Assembly: GCA_964247055.1 (NCBI GenBank)
Contig: OZ176052.1
Span: 9,114,001 to 9,178,000, forward strand
Source: Paragordius varius
Taxonomy: Eukaryota > Nematomorpha
Length of the DNA: 64,000 bases
Reading direction: 5' to 3'
Shown here: positions 12,393 through 24,700 of the stretch, piece by piece
How the letters are laid out: every line of letters begins with the position of its first letter
Numbering within the stretch: the first letter of the stretch is position 1
Position numbers and translations under genes: made by a program
The notes under the pieces: generated by a model
Told to the model about the DNA's origin: nothing
Database searches by the model: none
What the model saw: only the letters and a program-made list of their open reading frames with translations

Positions 12393-13689
12393 GATGAATG
12401 ATTTGAAATATTGGGCCGATAGATGGGAATAGAGTCATTATATTAATATTTGTAACTTTTGGACATGATAATATATCTATTGTTTAATTTTGCATTTTAT
12501 CATATATAAATTGAAAATACGACAAAAAACTTTGTTAGTTTGAGAGAAGAATCAATTTTTTCTAAAACAATAAAATATTTGTTTACTTTTAAAATTTACT
12601 TTTGTGTTTAACCATTAAAAACCACCTAGTCTATACATAATAATAATTCAAATGGTTCAATGATAAATGCTATTTATCCATTTTGAATATTAGTAAGAAT
12701 TTTAATATTTCGTTTAGATCCACTTCTATATATAGTCATAATTGATAATAATGATACACAATATTAAACAAAGAAAAAAATATATTGTTTAAGTTATGGA
12801 TAATTTTTGCATAATTTTATTGTTGTTAACTTTGAAAGTGAAATGTGAATGACATACCTAAATTTTAATAAATACCATAAAACAAAGAAAAACATACAAT
12901 TTTATCTATTTCATTACCAATTAATTAGGAATGAACTATTTTTATCTTATGATTTATTTTGTAAAATGTTGTTGTACATATTGAATTATTTTAAGAAATT
13001 AGTATTTTTTCATTTACAATATAATTGGAAGGAACAAGTTGATGTAAATTGATGAAGTTCACAGTATAATGACAATTTACTTTAAATTAAACATTTAAAT
13101 ACTTTGATTAACACCTTATGATTTTCTATTAATAAAGTATCCATCAAAACATAATAATTTATGAATTCAAGATAAAAAAATAATTTAATCAGGATAAGAA
13201 ATAGTCATATTTAAATTTTGTATCTTAAAATAAAATTAAGTGTAAAATATAATAGATTACGGTCTATTTCTATTTTTTGAGATTGCCATTTTGCACGTTA
13301 TCCCAAAAAGTTTAAATAATGATTCCATTTAGAAATAATTTAAAAAATTGGGAAAACGCATTTTATCTCTATATCTCTTATATCGATTCCATGGTTTTTA
13401 TCAAGCTAAAAAACCTTTTGTATCATTAGATTTAAAAAATTAACAGAGCTCAGAACCATATGGCCAATAAACAATGGTCCAAAACCAAAATTCGTGGTAA
13501 ATAATAGCCTTAAAAACCTTATTGTATGTACCAAAAAACTTGGATAAGAACAAGGTTTAAAACCCTTACAATTCCAATCATGGTTTATTCTAATTACGAT
13601 ACGATACTTGTTAAGATTCACTATTTACTGCTTATATTATATTTAAAATTAATTAAATATACTAAAGTCAGATTTTTTAGGTCTAACGG
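12393..13689. other. AT-rich intergenic DNA, nothing recognised
   Basis: This lies upstream of the ZP-domain gene and before the mariner copy. Short frames exist but none shows family similarity or splice-supported structure. It should hold the ZP gene promoter, but no distinct element could be assigned. Confidence 0.45.
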
Positions 13690-14890
13690 AAACTTATGCC
13701 ATTAAAAAAAAGTAGCGAAATTAGTCGTTTTTCTGATCGATCATCTGTTATTATAAACCAGATGTAGTCATAGGTCTTTACCAGTTTAATTAAGAGAAGA
13801 CATTGGTGAAAAATATGCAGATTTATTTGACACATAAATCATTTTGTTCTTCTGTCATCGACAAACACAGACACAGGTTGAGTTTGCCAAAATCTAGCAC
13901 TTTATAATCATTGAGTAATAATGTTAAATTTTGTACCTAAAAAAACATTTGCCGTACGCCGTGCGCTTTCCTTCTTTCATCAGAAGAAAAGGGTATCAAA
14001 AATTATCGTTTGTTAGTAAAAATGTATGGTGAAAATGCTCGATCGATTAGAAAATTTAAAAGTTCTAATTTTAATGCAAAAATGGGCGATCTGCTACTCC
14101 ACATAGCTGTGGACGATAAAGTACAATAGTTGTTGGATAATGACCCCGTATAAATGCATCGGTGATTGGTGGAGGCATTTCATGTTTCATAAAAAGCAAT
14201 CGATGGGAAGATCAATAAACACTGTTAATGAGTCGACAAAAGGTCTAAGAAAAATCGCAAAGTGACTTATGAAATCTGCTCAACATCGAGAAGGTGAATC
14301 AATTTCGCCTAAAATTGTGACAGGTGATGAAAAGTGGATTTATTTTGTAAATCGCCGAAAGTGGCTTTTAACTTGCCCAGCCGGTTTATCAATATCAAGG
14401 CCAAATCGCTTCGGAAAAAAGACCACGCCATGTGTTTGGTAGGACCAGAGCGGTATTGTGTATTAATAACTTTAAGCCCCCTGATCCCGTTAAGACACTG
14501 CCTTATCGCTAACAATCATGCACTAATCGAAAAACAACCGGAATGGGCTAAAAGATTTGCCAGATGCTTTTGCTACACGAAAACGCTCCATCTCACACAC
14601 CAAAATTAGGCACACCTTAAAATCACTTCGATGGCAAACTTTCCTGCATCCACACTACTATCCTGATTGCGTCATCTGATCATTATTTCTTCGCATCAAT
14701 GAGGCACACGCTCGCAGAGTAACACTTAATTTCGACGAAGGGTTCGCCACAATAGACAATCAGTTTTTCTGGAATGGATTTATATACTGCCTACGAGATG
14801 GATGTAATGATTTCCCTTCAAAACTACGTATTTTTACCAAATCGGTTTTATTGCGCCTAGTAATTGAATAAAATGTCACTGGACAAAAAT
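13690..14890 (+). mobile_element. Broken mariner (DD34D) transposon
   Basis: Fragments of a mariner transposase follow the normal order on the plus strand, spread over all three frames. They are GDEKW with IYFVN near 14,325, a segment around NHALIEKQPEWAKRF at about 14,515, LLLHENAPSHTP near 14,570, SDHYFFASMRHTLAE near 14,675 and FATIDNQFFWNGF near 14,745. The second catalytic block reads HENAPSH, where active copies have HDNAPSH. Several frameshifts and stops make it inactive. Precise inverted ends were not identified, so the limits are approximate. Confidence 0.75.
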
Positions 14891-15083
14891 AAAAGCAATA
14901 TTGTTTGATATTAAAAATATGTACTATACTCATAACTTAATTCAATTTACATTATTTTTATAATGAATCAATTTTTCTCTAGGATTTAAAAATAAAATTT
15001 TATAATTTGCGATTATTATAAAAATATCAACAATCATATCATGTAAAATAATGGTTTTTATATTAATTAACTCATAATATATT

Positions 15084-18000
15084 ATGAATATTAATCTAGA
15101 ACCTTCCAGGGAATTTTTAGAGCTTATGTTGAAATTCAATATAGCAGTTAATGCTGAACAGCCCAAAAACTTGATTGAATTTGCAGCCAAATATTTTACC
15201 GATCTTTACAGGGATCAAAAATTAAATAATGCTAATCAAAATAAACAAAATGCATCATCCAATCTATTAGGTTCTCAGTTAATGCTCCCTGGAAATCCAT
15301 CAAGAAGTCCATCTCCTTCTCCAGGTTTTGATTTGTGCATTTTACTTTAAACTATAAAGATTTTAAATAAACAATATATTTTCTAAAATTTGTAACCTAT
15401 TTTGACAGAACCCCCGAGAAACCCAATATTTCGAAGACAATCTAGTAATTTCTTTTTTATAAATATTAAATATAATCTTATATATTACTTGGACCTTTAA
15501 ATTCAATTTTACTATTTTATCGGATGATGTACTGTTAAATACTTAAAATGTTAAAATGCCTTTATTTATAACCTATAGTTAGTATGGAAAAATTGCATTT
15601 TGACGAAGACATCCAAGATATCGTAAGTAAGTTTATTATTTTAACAAATATACTGTATTTATATAATTTTGATATTTTTTAGGTTAGGGTGAAGAAAGAT
15701 GCACAACTCAAAGAGTTCCTCTTGAAAATGACCAAAAATATTATAATATTTCGGGCCATGGATAGAGTATCACTTATTTTTTTTAATTTTCCATTTTTAG
15801 GAGCAAATGGATTTTGTCATCGATGCTATGAAAGAAATTACGGTAATATTTATCATATATGATAGTTTGATTTTTATATACAGTCAGAGGCGTAGCTTGC
15901 ATTTCTGGTGCCTGGTACATGATTTATGATGGCGCCTCCTCCCCCTTCATGAAACCCCTTGAATTCCCAAAAAATAATCAAATTCAAACCGTACTTATAA
16001 ATGTGTGATTTTTTAAGCATTATTTAAAATAATAACTTTTGAATACCTTTTTTTTAAAAATAAAATTAAAAAAAAATTAAAAGCTCCTTCAACTATGGCG
16101 CCCGGGGTATAAGCCCCCTTCCCCCACTAGGCCTCTGTATACAGTAGCGTATGGGTTAAAAACACAAAGGAGTGTAATTAAGCAATTTTTTCCTATATTT
16201 TAACAATTTTGTTTTTATAATTATATACAAACTATATTATACACCAGAGGTGTCCCACACAAATGACTTCGCGGGCCGGACTAAAAAATATAACAAATGG
16301 ACATCAATAAATATTTTGTATTTCAATCATGGGATTTCAAAAAATTAACGTCACAATATAACTACTAATTATTTTATAGTTTGTTTATATGGTTGGCAAA
16401 ATTTGGAAATATATTCACATTTGCCGACATTTTAAAACTCATGAAGTATATCCTTAAAAAATAATTAGGCTATCTTTATGGTATTCGTCAATAAAAATTT
16501 TGTAGATTTTATATTAAAGAAATCAGAGTAGTTTACGAAATCCATTATTATTGATAAGGATAATATGTGATATATATAAATATTCAACGGCTAACCCATT
16601 TACCGAACAATTAATGTTGATAAACAAAATTGACATATATCTGAATAAATTATTAATAAAATATATTTTTTTAAAAAATTATATTAATTTTATAATTTTA
16701 CTTCTCTTAAATCATAAAATCTTGCATTTATTTGGGTTTTTTTCAAATTTTTCGCGGGCAGATAAAATTTTATGGAGGGTCACATGTTAATTTTGCATGT
16801 CTTATAAATGATACACCCACTCGTTTAAGCGCTTCATAAATCATTACTAAATTGATATTTAAATAATAAAAATACTAGAATCGATCATCTAATATCAGTA
16901 TATAATTTTTTTGGACAATCAAACATGAAAAATTATTCATTAACATACAAACTTACTATTATTATATATAATTTTTGAAACAGGTAAAAGAAAATGATGT
17001 CATATTGAAACAAGGAGACATTGTTTATAACTTCTATGTGGTTCAAAAGTAAATTTGATATTATATTATGTAATTTTTAATATAACTTATTTTTAAAAAA
17101 TATTAATAGCTTTTAATACAGACACGGTAAAAGTATATGGTTTGCAAAAAATATGTAAGAAATTTATTGTGGCAATAAAAAATCTGCCATATTTTTTTTA
17201 AATTAAAAAAAACTTTGCTATTGATTCTGTAATTTTTAACTAATATAGATGTTAAAAATATTATTTCCTAATTAATGTAGAGGAACTTTTGAAGTATATA
17301 TCGAAATGGACGGTGTTTCACGAAAAATATGTATTCATCATGATAGTGGGAGTTTTGGTGAAATTGCGTTACTTTATAATCAGCCAAGTACTTATACAAT
17401 TATAGCCAAGTCGGAAGGAACATTGTGGACTTTAGTATAATATTAATGAAACTACAAATTTTTTTTATAATATCAGCGTTATAGAATATCCATCGCAGAA
17501 AAAACCCCATATTTTAAATTATGGGAGTTTAAATAATTAGAATTGATAATTAATTAAACCCCATATGCAATCAACTAGACCAAAAAAATTTATTTTAAGA
17601 TTGACTACCTTGCAGAGTGACCAAACTTTGAGTCAAAAGTTTTTTTATCGTTTAAATAGATACTGTAAATGAGTGGATCAAGATTCTACAGTAAGATTAT
17701 TGTTGGCTTTCAGGGTTTTTTCGATTGGCAATTAATTTATATATAATAAAGCAAAAAGGTGACAAAATATAGCTTATGTATTAAAAAAATTTCCTTATGC
17801 GCCAATTAAAAACCTTTTGAGCAGCCAATATTACCTGCTCCTCACCGCATGATATCTTAACTTTATAATTCAATATGTTAGGATCGTGATACATATAAAC
17901 GTGTGGTAGCAGAATCAGCCCTGAGAAAACAACAATTATATGAAGAATTTATAAATAAAGTACCTCTTCTAGTTTCCCTCAGCGTATGAAATTTGGATTA

Positions 18001-21000
18001 CTTTCTAAAAATTATTTATAGAATACCTATTTAAAAATTAGTTATAATTTAAATTACTTTTTTAATTAAGCACTCATCCGTTAAAATAAAAATAAATAAA
18101 CTGATATTAACAATTTTTTTAAATTTTTAAATGTTTTGGTTCGCAGCGAAACGCGGTTTCTTAAATTTTTTGGTTAAATGGCATAACTTTTACTTTTAGA
18201 AGAAGCTTAACCGAAACCGCTTTGGATGGAACCGAAATTACCAGCGTGATTTAAGTAAATCGAAATATAAAAATCATAAATCAGAACCGTTTTTGATATT
18301 AGACCCCCGGTTCCAAACGGTGCCAATAAATTAAATTTTAATATTTTAATTTTTAATATATGTTATCCTTTGTTTTCTAGTTTAATTGGATTTATATATT
18401 AAAAAAGAGTAGCAAAAATGTGGCTTATTTTATTATGTTTTTGTGGTTATTATTCACATTCTGTCATAAAGTTAGCATTTATAAAAATTAGAAAATAAAT
18501 CATATATCAGAAACATTTTTTGGAATGAAAACCGAAACCCTTTCATCCGAAACACGCTTTGACTAAAAAATAAATATATGGAACTGGAACCATTCACGGT
18601 TTCAAACGCCCATTCATGAGAGCAAAATATTATTTATTTCATTTTTACTTAATAAATTTAATTAAGGGTTTCATATATATCATTCATGTAGGAACATGAG
18701 AAAATGGTATTAGTTTGTGCTTTTCAACCCGAATATTTTGAAGCTGGTGCACCCATTTTAAAAATGGTATTTTATTTTGAATTTTATTGTATAGAATGAG
18801 AAGAATGATAAACTTTACTTTATAGAAAAGGGATCAGTGGAAATGATACAAAACCCAAATACGGTATAATCTTGTATATAAATAGAAATTTTGCTAAAGA
18901 ATCTTTCGATTTGTGGTCAGAGGGAAAAAGTTGGGTTAGTATACAAGCAAGCGAGTATTCTTGCTTTAATTTAATCAAACTTAGCTAGCTTACATATTAA
19001 ACAATTTTTCTCCTTATCCACAAATTGTCAAAGTCTGTTTGAACATTGTGCTTTTTCCCATATTTATAGAAAGAAAAAAGGATAACTAAATTGGGAATCG
19101 GAGATTACTTTGGAGGTAAATAAACACGTATTTTTAATATTATATTTTGTCTAAAATTAGAATGCATTATTTTGACTTTATAATCCCCTACCGGGGGTCG
19201 CAGAGGATGCATCCTCACGGGCATCAATAAAGAGTGAAGCGAACTAGGATTTGGTCTGCGCGGATGAAAAGATAAACCGATTAATTCATTTTTAAAAAGC
19301 CATTCATGGTCATAAGCTGCCATCTATGCGATTTGGTATCCATATAAAAATGATTAATCGAATTGGCTACTTGCTATTAATATTACATTGGTTTTAAAAA
19401 ACAATAATGTTTCGTATTATCAATAATAAAAATAACCTAAAAAAATAGCTTTTATCAATGAATCAAATAAATTTATTAGTAGATATAAATAATATTTTCT
19501 GTATATTTTGGTTGTGGGATGTTGCTAAATTTGTTTGCAAACTTTTCATCGTATTTAAAAAGCTTTTATAATCCTACATAATTTTAATTTTTGCTATTAT
19601 TTTTTTATATTTTAATTGTAATCCAACATAAAGCAGGGATTTAACACGTGACCCCGACGACTTTTTCTGAGGCCCGTAAAATCGTTTAAAAACATTTTAT
19701 ATTTATTTTTTATTATCATATTAATTTTATAATTGTTAATTAAGCATTAAAATCTAACATTTTTGCATTATCCACTTCAAATATATTGATAAAAATAACT
19801 AATTTATTTTCATAACCAAATGCCATCGTAAAACACCATTGATTACCAATATAAAAGTCACACTACCTTATTAAAATTTGCATATGAAAATAATTTAGCC
19901 AAAAGCGTTAAATACACCTAATAAACAATGTAAAAATATACCAGATAAATTAAAAAATTTCCACCAAAACTGCAATATAAATGTTATACATGCCAACTAA
20001 GATTAGATAACAAAATACTTTTTTATAACAGTAAGGGGACTAAGATAATTTTTTAATTATTCATCAGTTAGAAATGGTCATGATGAAAACAGACTGATGT
20101 AGTCTAATTATTTTGTAATCCAAGCACATATTTTTAAGTAAGATTGATAAATATTAATTAAATCGATGGTCATCATAGATTAAATTTATTAATATCAAAT
20201 TTTTTGGTGTGCGGTCCGCCATTTTTTACGTCGAAAATGCGCCCCATGAAGCCATTCGTGTTTAACACTCATGGAGTATTAAATAAAAGACATAACGTGA
20301 TTGTCCAAAAATATATTTAAATTTAGGCGTTGTACATCACATCAAAAATTTTTATACGATTTCTTATTATATTTATCTAGAATTATCACTTATATTAAAA
20401 AAACCAATGCCAGTAAATGTCAATGCACTTGAATTCACAAAAGTCGCAAGTATAAATTTTTTATTAAATAAATTTAAATTAAATAAATAAAAACAAATCA
20501 GAATCAGTACCGTAACTGCCTTTCCTAAAATTGTTTTTTTGCATTAATTATTGTTTTTTGTTTGTTAGAATCTTTGGCTGTTTACACTAAAAATAGAATT
20601 TTTTGCGGCCTATTTTATGCTTTAATCTACACATTTACAGAATAATTAGACCTGTAAATATGACAATAATAGAACCATCATATCAAATATTGAACCAATT
20701 AGTTTTTTTTAAACATATCATGTCTTTCTTAATCGTAACCATTTCGAATCTCTCTTTACATACAAAAGCTTGAATTTTTATTAAAATCAAAAAATATCTA
20801 TTCATTCAAGATAAATCGATTAAGGATATTTTTATTAAACTGTTAAAAAAAATATTTAATAATAGAATACTACATCTGTTTTTCTTGGTAACTGAATATC
20901 AACTAAGTACAAATTTATACTAAACATTTAATCACGATTATAGGTTTTATTTTAACATAGCTCTAGATGTGGACACATTTGAAAGACTACTCGGTCCTTA

Positions 21001-21067
21001 TATTGATATATTGAAGAGGTATATCGAACAAAAAAGAGACACACCTTTAAATGTATTAAATAATTAA
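15084..21067 (+). CDS. cAMP-dependent protein kinase regulatory subunit, type II-like, divergent
   Basis: The regulatory subunit holds PKA catalytic subunits inactive until cAMP binds. Exons: 15084-15324, 15409-15444, 15579-15622, 15683-15766, 15801-15842, 16984-17048, 17281-17434, 17882-17983, 18692-18766, 18795-18863, probably 18923-18934, 19080-19115, and about 20943-21067. The N-terminus is a RIIa dimerisation/docking domain (FLELMLKFNIAV...NLIEFAAKYF). The inhibitor site is RRQS, the autophosphorylated type II form. The first cAMP domain has SFGEIALLYNQPSTYTI, where the phosphate-binding arginine of the canonical PRAAT is replaced by Ser. The second domain is recognisable (EKGSVEM, ITKLGIGDYFG, ALDVDTFERLLGP), but a canonical second phosphate-binding cassette was not found. 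A poor candidate exon starts near 20,570 (GESLAVYTKNR). The apparent frame change near 18,863 is best explained by a 59-nt intron. The stop lies 1 bp from the MPG stop. Confidence 0.85.
15885..16137. mobile_element. hAT-type MITE, 253 bp, perfect target duplication
   Basis: It begins CAGAGGCGTAGCTTGC and ends CTAGGCCTCTG, and is flanked on both sides by TATACAGT (15877-15884 and 16138-16145). The perfect octamer fixes the borders and suggests a fairly recent insertion. It has gcgcc/ggcgcc words near both ends and an AT-rich centre. It sits in the PKA regulatory-subunit intron 15843-16983. Non-coding. Confidence 0.8.
16246..16820. mobile_element. hAT-type repeat in PKA intron
   Basis: The left end CAGAGGTGTCCCACACAAATG and the word gacttcgcgggcc match the MITE family of 9,569 and 32,604. 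A ttttcgcgggcagat word near 16,750 and tacaccca near 16,810 suggest the right end, which is not sharp. About 575 bp, longer than its 250-bp relatives. No coding capacity. Confidence 0.4.
18120..18625. repeat. GAACCG-rich repeat in PKA intron
   Basis: Repeated words such as ggaaccg, cgaaaccg and ggtttc in both orientations resemble the block at 400-612. Probably the same dispersed non-autonomous element. The limits are approximate. Confidence 0.3.
19632..20275. mobile_element. Probable hAT-type MITE in PKA intron
   Basis: The left end reads cagggatttaacacgtgacc and the right end tcgtgtttaacactcatg, imperfect inverses. Inner words cccgacgac/gcggtccgcc resemble the other gggccgc elements in the window. 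No target duplication was seen. It occupies much of the last large PKA intron. Confidence 0.4.
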
Positions 21068-21068
21068 T

Positions 21069-21651
21069 TTATTTTTTGCTAATAAATGGATTATCTTTTA
21101 TGTAAAATCGTAAGGGTTTATGCGCCCACTCTTTGGCTCGTTCAACGCCAACTCTCCTGGTTTCAATAATTTGGAATTCCGGAGTCTCATATTTTTCGAT
21201 CCAAATTTTATCAGATTCAAAGATAAATTCCTTATTCAGAGTTAAATCTATACTTAAGCATTGAAATAATTTAGCTGGGCCATTCGCTAATTTTTTAAGG
21301 CTTGTAATGATTTTCCTATTTTGCTTCATATCATCCAAACCTTCCAAAGGTTGAATGGATCTAATTAAAACAGCTCCACCATAATCTAATATTTATAAAA
21401 CTTTTACCAGCCGTTGATATATTAAAACAATGATGCATTCCATATATCAAATAAACATAACAAGTTCCAGCAGATAAAAACATTGGTTCATTTCTTTTAG
21501 TTATTTTTCCACCAAAGGAATGAGAAGCGGTATCCATTATACCACAATATGCTTCGGTTTCAACAATAATTCCACTAAGCCGTTTTCCATTTTGAAATCT
21601 TACTAATAATTTTCCCAATAAGTATTTGGCAGCTTCTACAGATGTCCGCAA
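21069..21651 (-). CDS. MPG: DNA-3-methyladenine glycosylase (AAG/MPG)
   Basis: A base-excision repair enzyme that flips out and removes alkylated purines and hypoxanthine. Two exons are seen, 21651(or upstream)-21408 and 21385-21069, joined across a 22-nt intron. The spliced protein keeps the family signature: IIVETEAYCG with the catalytic Glu, ASHSFGG, FLSAGTCYVYLIYGMH, then ISTADYGGAVLIRSIQPLEG, ANGPAKL, RVGVERAKEWAHKPLRFY and the end DNPFISKK. No ATG occurs in frame upstream before a stop; the frame runs open through INRISENNLRTSVEAAK to about 21,685. The start codon is therefore unresolved: a further 5' exon, a non-AUG start or a broken 5' end. The divergent SETDB1 start codon is at 21,718. 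The 3' end meets the PKA gene tail to tail with 1 bp between the stop codons. Confidence 0.88.
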
Positions 21652-21717
21652 ATTATTTTCGCTTATTCGATTTATTTTGTAAATTCAAAAAGTAATATTT
21701 AAACGTATTATGATTTT

Positions 21718-24700
21718 ATGAGTGTACAGTATCAAGAAAATGAGTATTTTTTAAATACAATTTTAAACAATGATGACATAGTTTATGCCAATATATCCCC
21801 TAAAAAAGAATTTTGGATTGAAGGAATTGTGGAAGAATGTGCATGTCCAGATAAATACAAGGTTAAATTTGTGGAAGCGGATGATGTCATTTTGGATGTT
21901 AATATTTCCATATTCGATTCCGATAACATTGCTATTAAATCCTACGAGAAGGTAATATCTATAGGTGTTTGTGTTGTTGCGTTGGAGATAGTGAATACAA
22001 ATAAATATTTAAGGAAAGGCATTGTGTTGGAATCACCATCTCACACCAATAAATCTCGATATTTAATCATATTTGATTCCGGTACATGTAGTTACATTGA
22101 AAAATTCCATGTATATCCAATAGTCAGTAATTTAGTTAAACAAAATTTCACGCAGTTAATATCTAATCCAAGTACAAAACACTTTGTGGAAGGTTACATG
22201 CTACATTATCCAGAAAGGAAAATGTTACGCTTAAAAATTGGCCAACATGTAAATATTCAATTTTCTTCGCAATGGCATAAAACCCGAGTGGTACAACTTG
22301 ATTGTAGTTTGGTTTTGTTGTATATCTATGCATTTAATAAATATTCTTGGATATACCGTGGAGCTCATATTTTAGAACCCATATATATGGATTTAATGAC
22401 GCCGGTTAACATTGTAGATAACCCTTTTCATAGACGCCGACATAATACGCTACAATTCCGTAACGATATACAGCATCCTGACAATGCAGCTTTTATAGAA
22501 TACAGCTATATTGATTTGGAGAGTCCGACTCCTACACCCTCGATTTGTAACAACAGCAACAATACCGAAAATATATTTTCCCTTTTTTCAAACAGATCAA
22601 CATGCTACTCAAACTACAAAAATTTAACGAATGACACATTTGATTGTACCGAACAATGTAGATTTATGTACATTAATCTTGAAAAAAAGGCCAAAATTTT
22701 TTTTAGGGATGGAAAATCATATTCGGATATGGCAAAACCGTTTTTGTGTGGGTGGGATCGAATCCCTTCATCAACGACAGGCTTTATCTATGTTACACCC
22801 CAGTGTCAAAACAAAGATCACCGGCGCGTTAAACTTACAAAAATGGAGACAATACTCAATTTTCTTAAAACGGTATTAAACACTGAATCTATGCTCGGAA
22901 TTGATGATTTTAGTTTGGAACCTATTTCGCCAATTATCGAACCAATAACAAAACATCCATATTATGAATTGTGTAACATGCTTAATCAGAACACATCTAA
23001 TACAACGCTGTTTTCCCTTTTGAACGATTTGAGTTTTGGTAAAGAACGCAAATGTATTCCATGCATTATAGAAACGGATAAGAGGAGTGGTGTGATTACC
23101 TCGCCTATAACATTCACATATGAAGTTAGGCGTAAACCTGCGCCCGGTGTCGTTATAAACACAGATCCAGCTTTTATCCCTGGGTGCAATTGTTTAGATG
23201 AATACTGTTCGGATCCAAGTGTTTGTTCTTGCCAACAGTATACCTTGCAAGTTGCCACATGTAAAGGAATCGATGAATATACCGAAGATGAAGAAGAACA
23301 AGACGATGGCGTATCAAATAAAATGAATGGTCATACATCTCAACACAATGCGGAACAAAACGATAACCAGAAAAGTAAGCGGAAATGTGCTAAGAACAAA
23401 GAAAATGCACAAAATATGGTAGAGAGCGACAATGATCAAGATGATTTAGACGTATATTCGCATTTATACAAAAATAAACGACTTTACTATCGTAATCCTA
23501 CAGGCATCTATGAATGTAACGAAAACTGCGCCTGCAGCAAAACACATTGTTTTAACCGAGTAGCTCAACACGGCGTAGGCGGTATGCGATTTCAAGTCTT
23601 TAGAGACCGCGATAAAGGGTAAGATTTTATTTTTTTATCTTCTAAGTTATTAAACTATTTATATAAAAATATTTTATTATATTTATAACTGGAAGAACCC
23701 TTGTGGACAAGAGATATTTAGATATCGTCTGCGTTTATTTTTTGTTTAAACTTTATCAATAGATTGAGTGGGTGACGACGATGGGTTGTTAAATAAGATT
23801 CGTGTTAACGTCGTAAATAATGAAAGAAAATAAAAATAAATTTATTATAGACTCAAATTTTCGCCCAATGGCATCATCAGGAGTTGTTAAAAGAAAAAAC
23901 TTAAAATAAATTACAACAAAAAAATATAAAATGAAATTAAATGTGAGACAAATCAATACATATAAATTGATACAATAGACAAAGGAAAGTAACATAAAAG
24001 GAACCGTTATAATCTTGAGCGCATGTGCAATATAATTTAATAAAAACATAAATATATATATATCAGACAAATAAAACAGAAATTATAAAAAATATAAAAT
24101 TTTTCTAAGTTATATCAACGCTGTATAAAGTTTAAGTTTTTTCTTTTAACAACTCCTGATGATGCCATTGGGCGAAAATTTGAGTCTATAATAAATTTAT
24201 TTTTATTTTCTTTCATTATTCACGACGTTAACACGAATCTTATTTATCAATAGATGTTTGTGATATTTTAGAGCAGGTTCAACACAAATGGCTTTGCGGC
24301 CCGCATTTTTATCAAAAAAAACCGGCGGGCCGCATCCGAATTATATAGGGGCATTCATTAATAATTTAATATTTAAGCTTCAGACTATATAATGCAAACA
24401 AACACAGTATAACAATTTTCGAGTTGTTAATTGGGTAGACTTATTCAAAAAAAACAGATAAATTATTAATTTTACTGAGATTTGTCAGTTATTTTTTAAA
24501 TTAATTAAGAATATTCTAATTTTTCTAGGGCCGCACATAAAGTCTCGGAGGCCTGCGTGTTTGCCACCCCTGCTTTAGGCCTTATATTTGACTTCAAATA
24601 TTTAATACAAAAATTAACCTTCATAGTATCCCCCTTGAACATTTTAAGTCTTATATGGTTTAGATTTACATTCTATTTCACCAATATTTAAGATTTTTAA

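Noticed and set aside
18795-18940. Apparent one-base frameshift in the PKA regulatory subunit
   Set aside because: A 59-nt intron (18864-18922) with good ends restores phase and the expected protein, so a frameshift need not be assumed.
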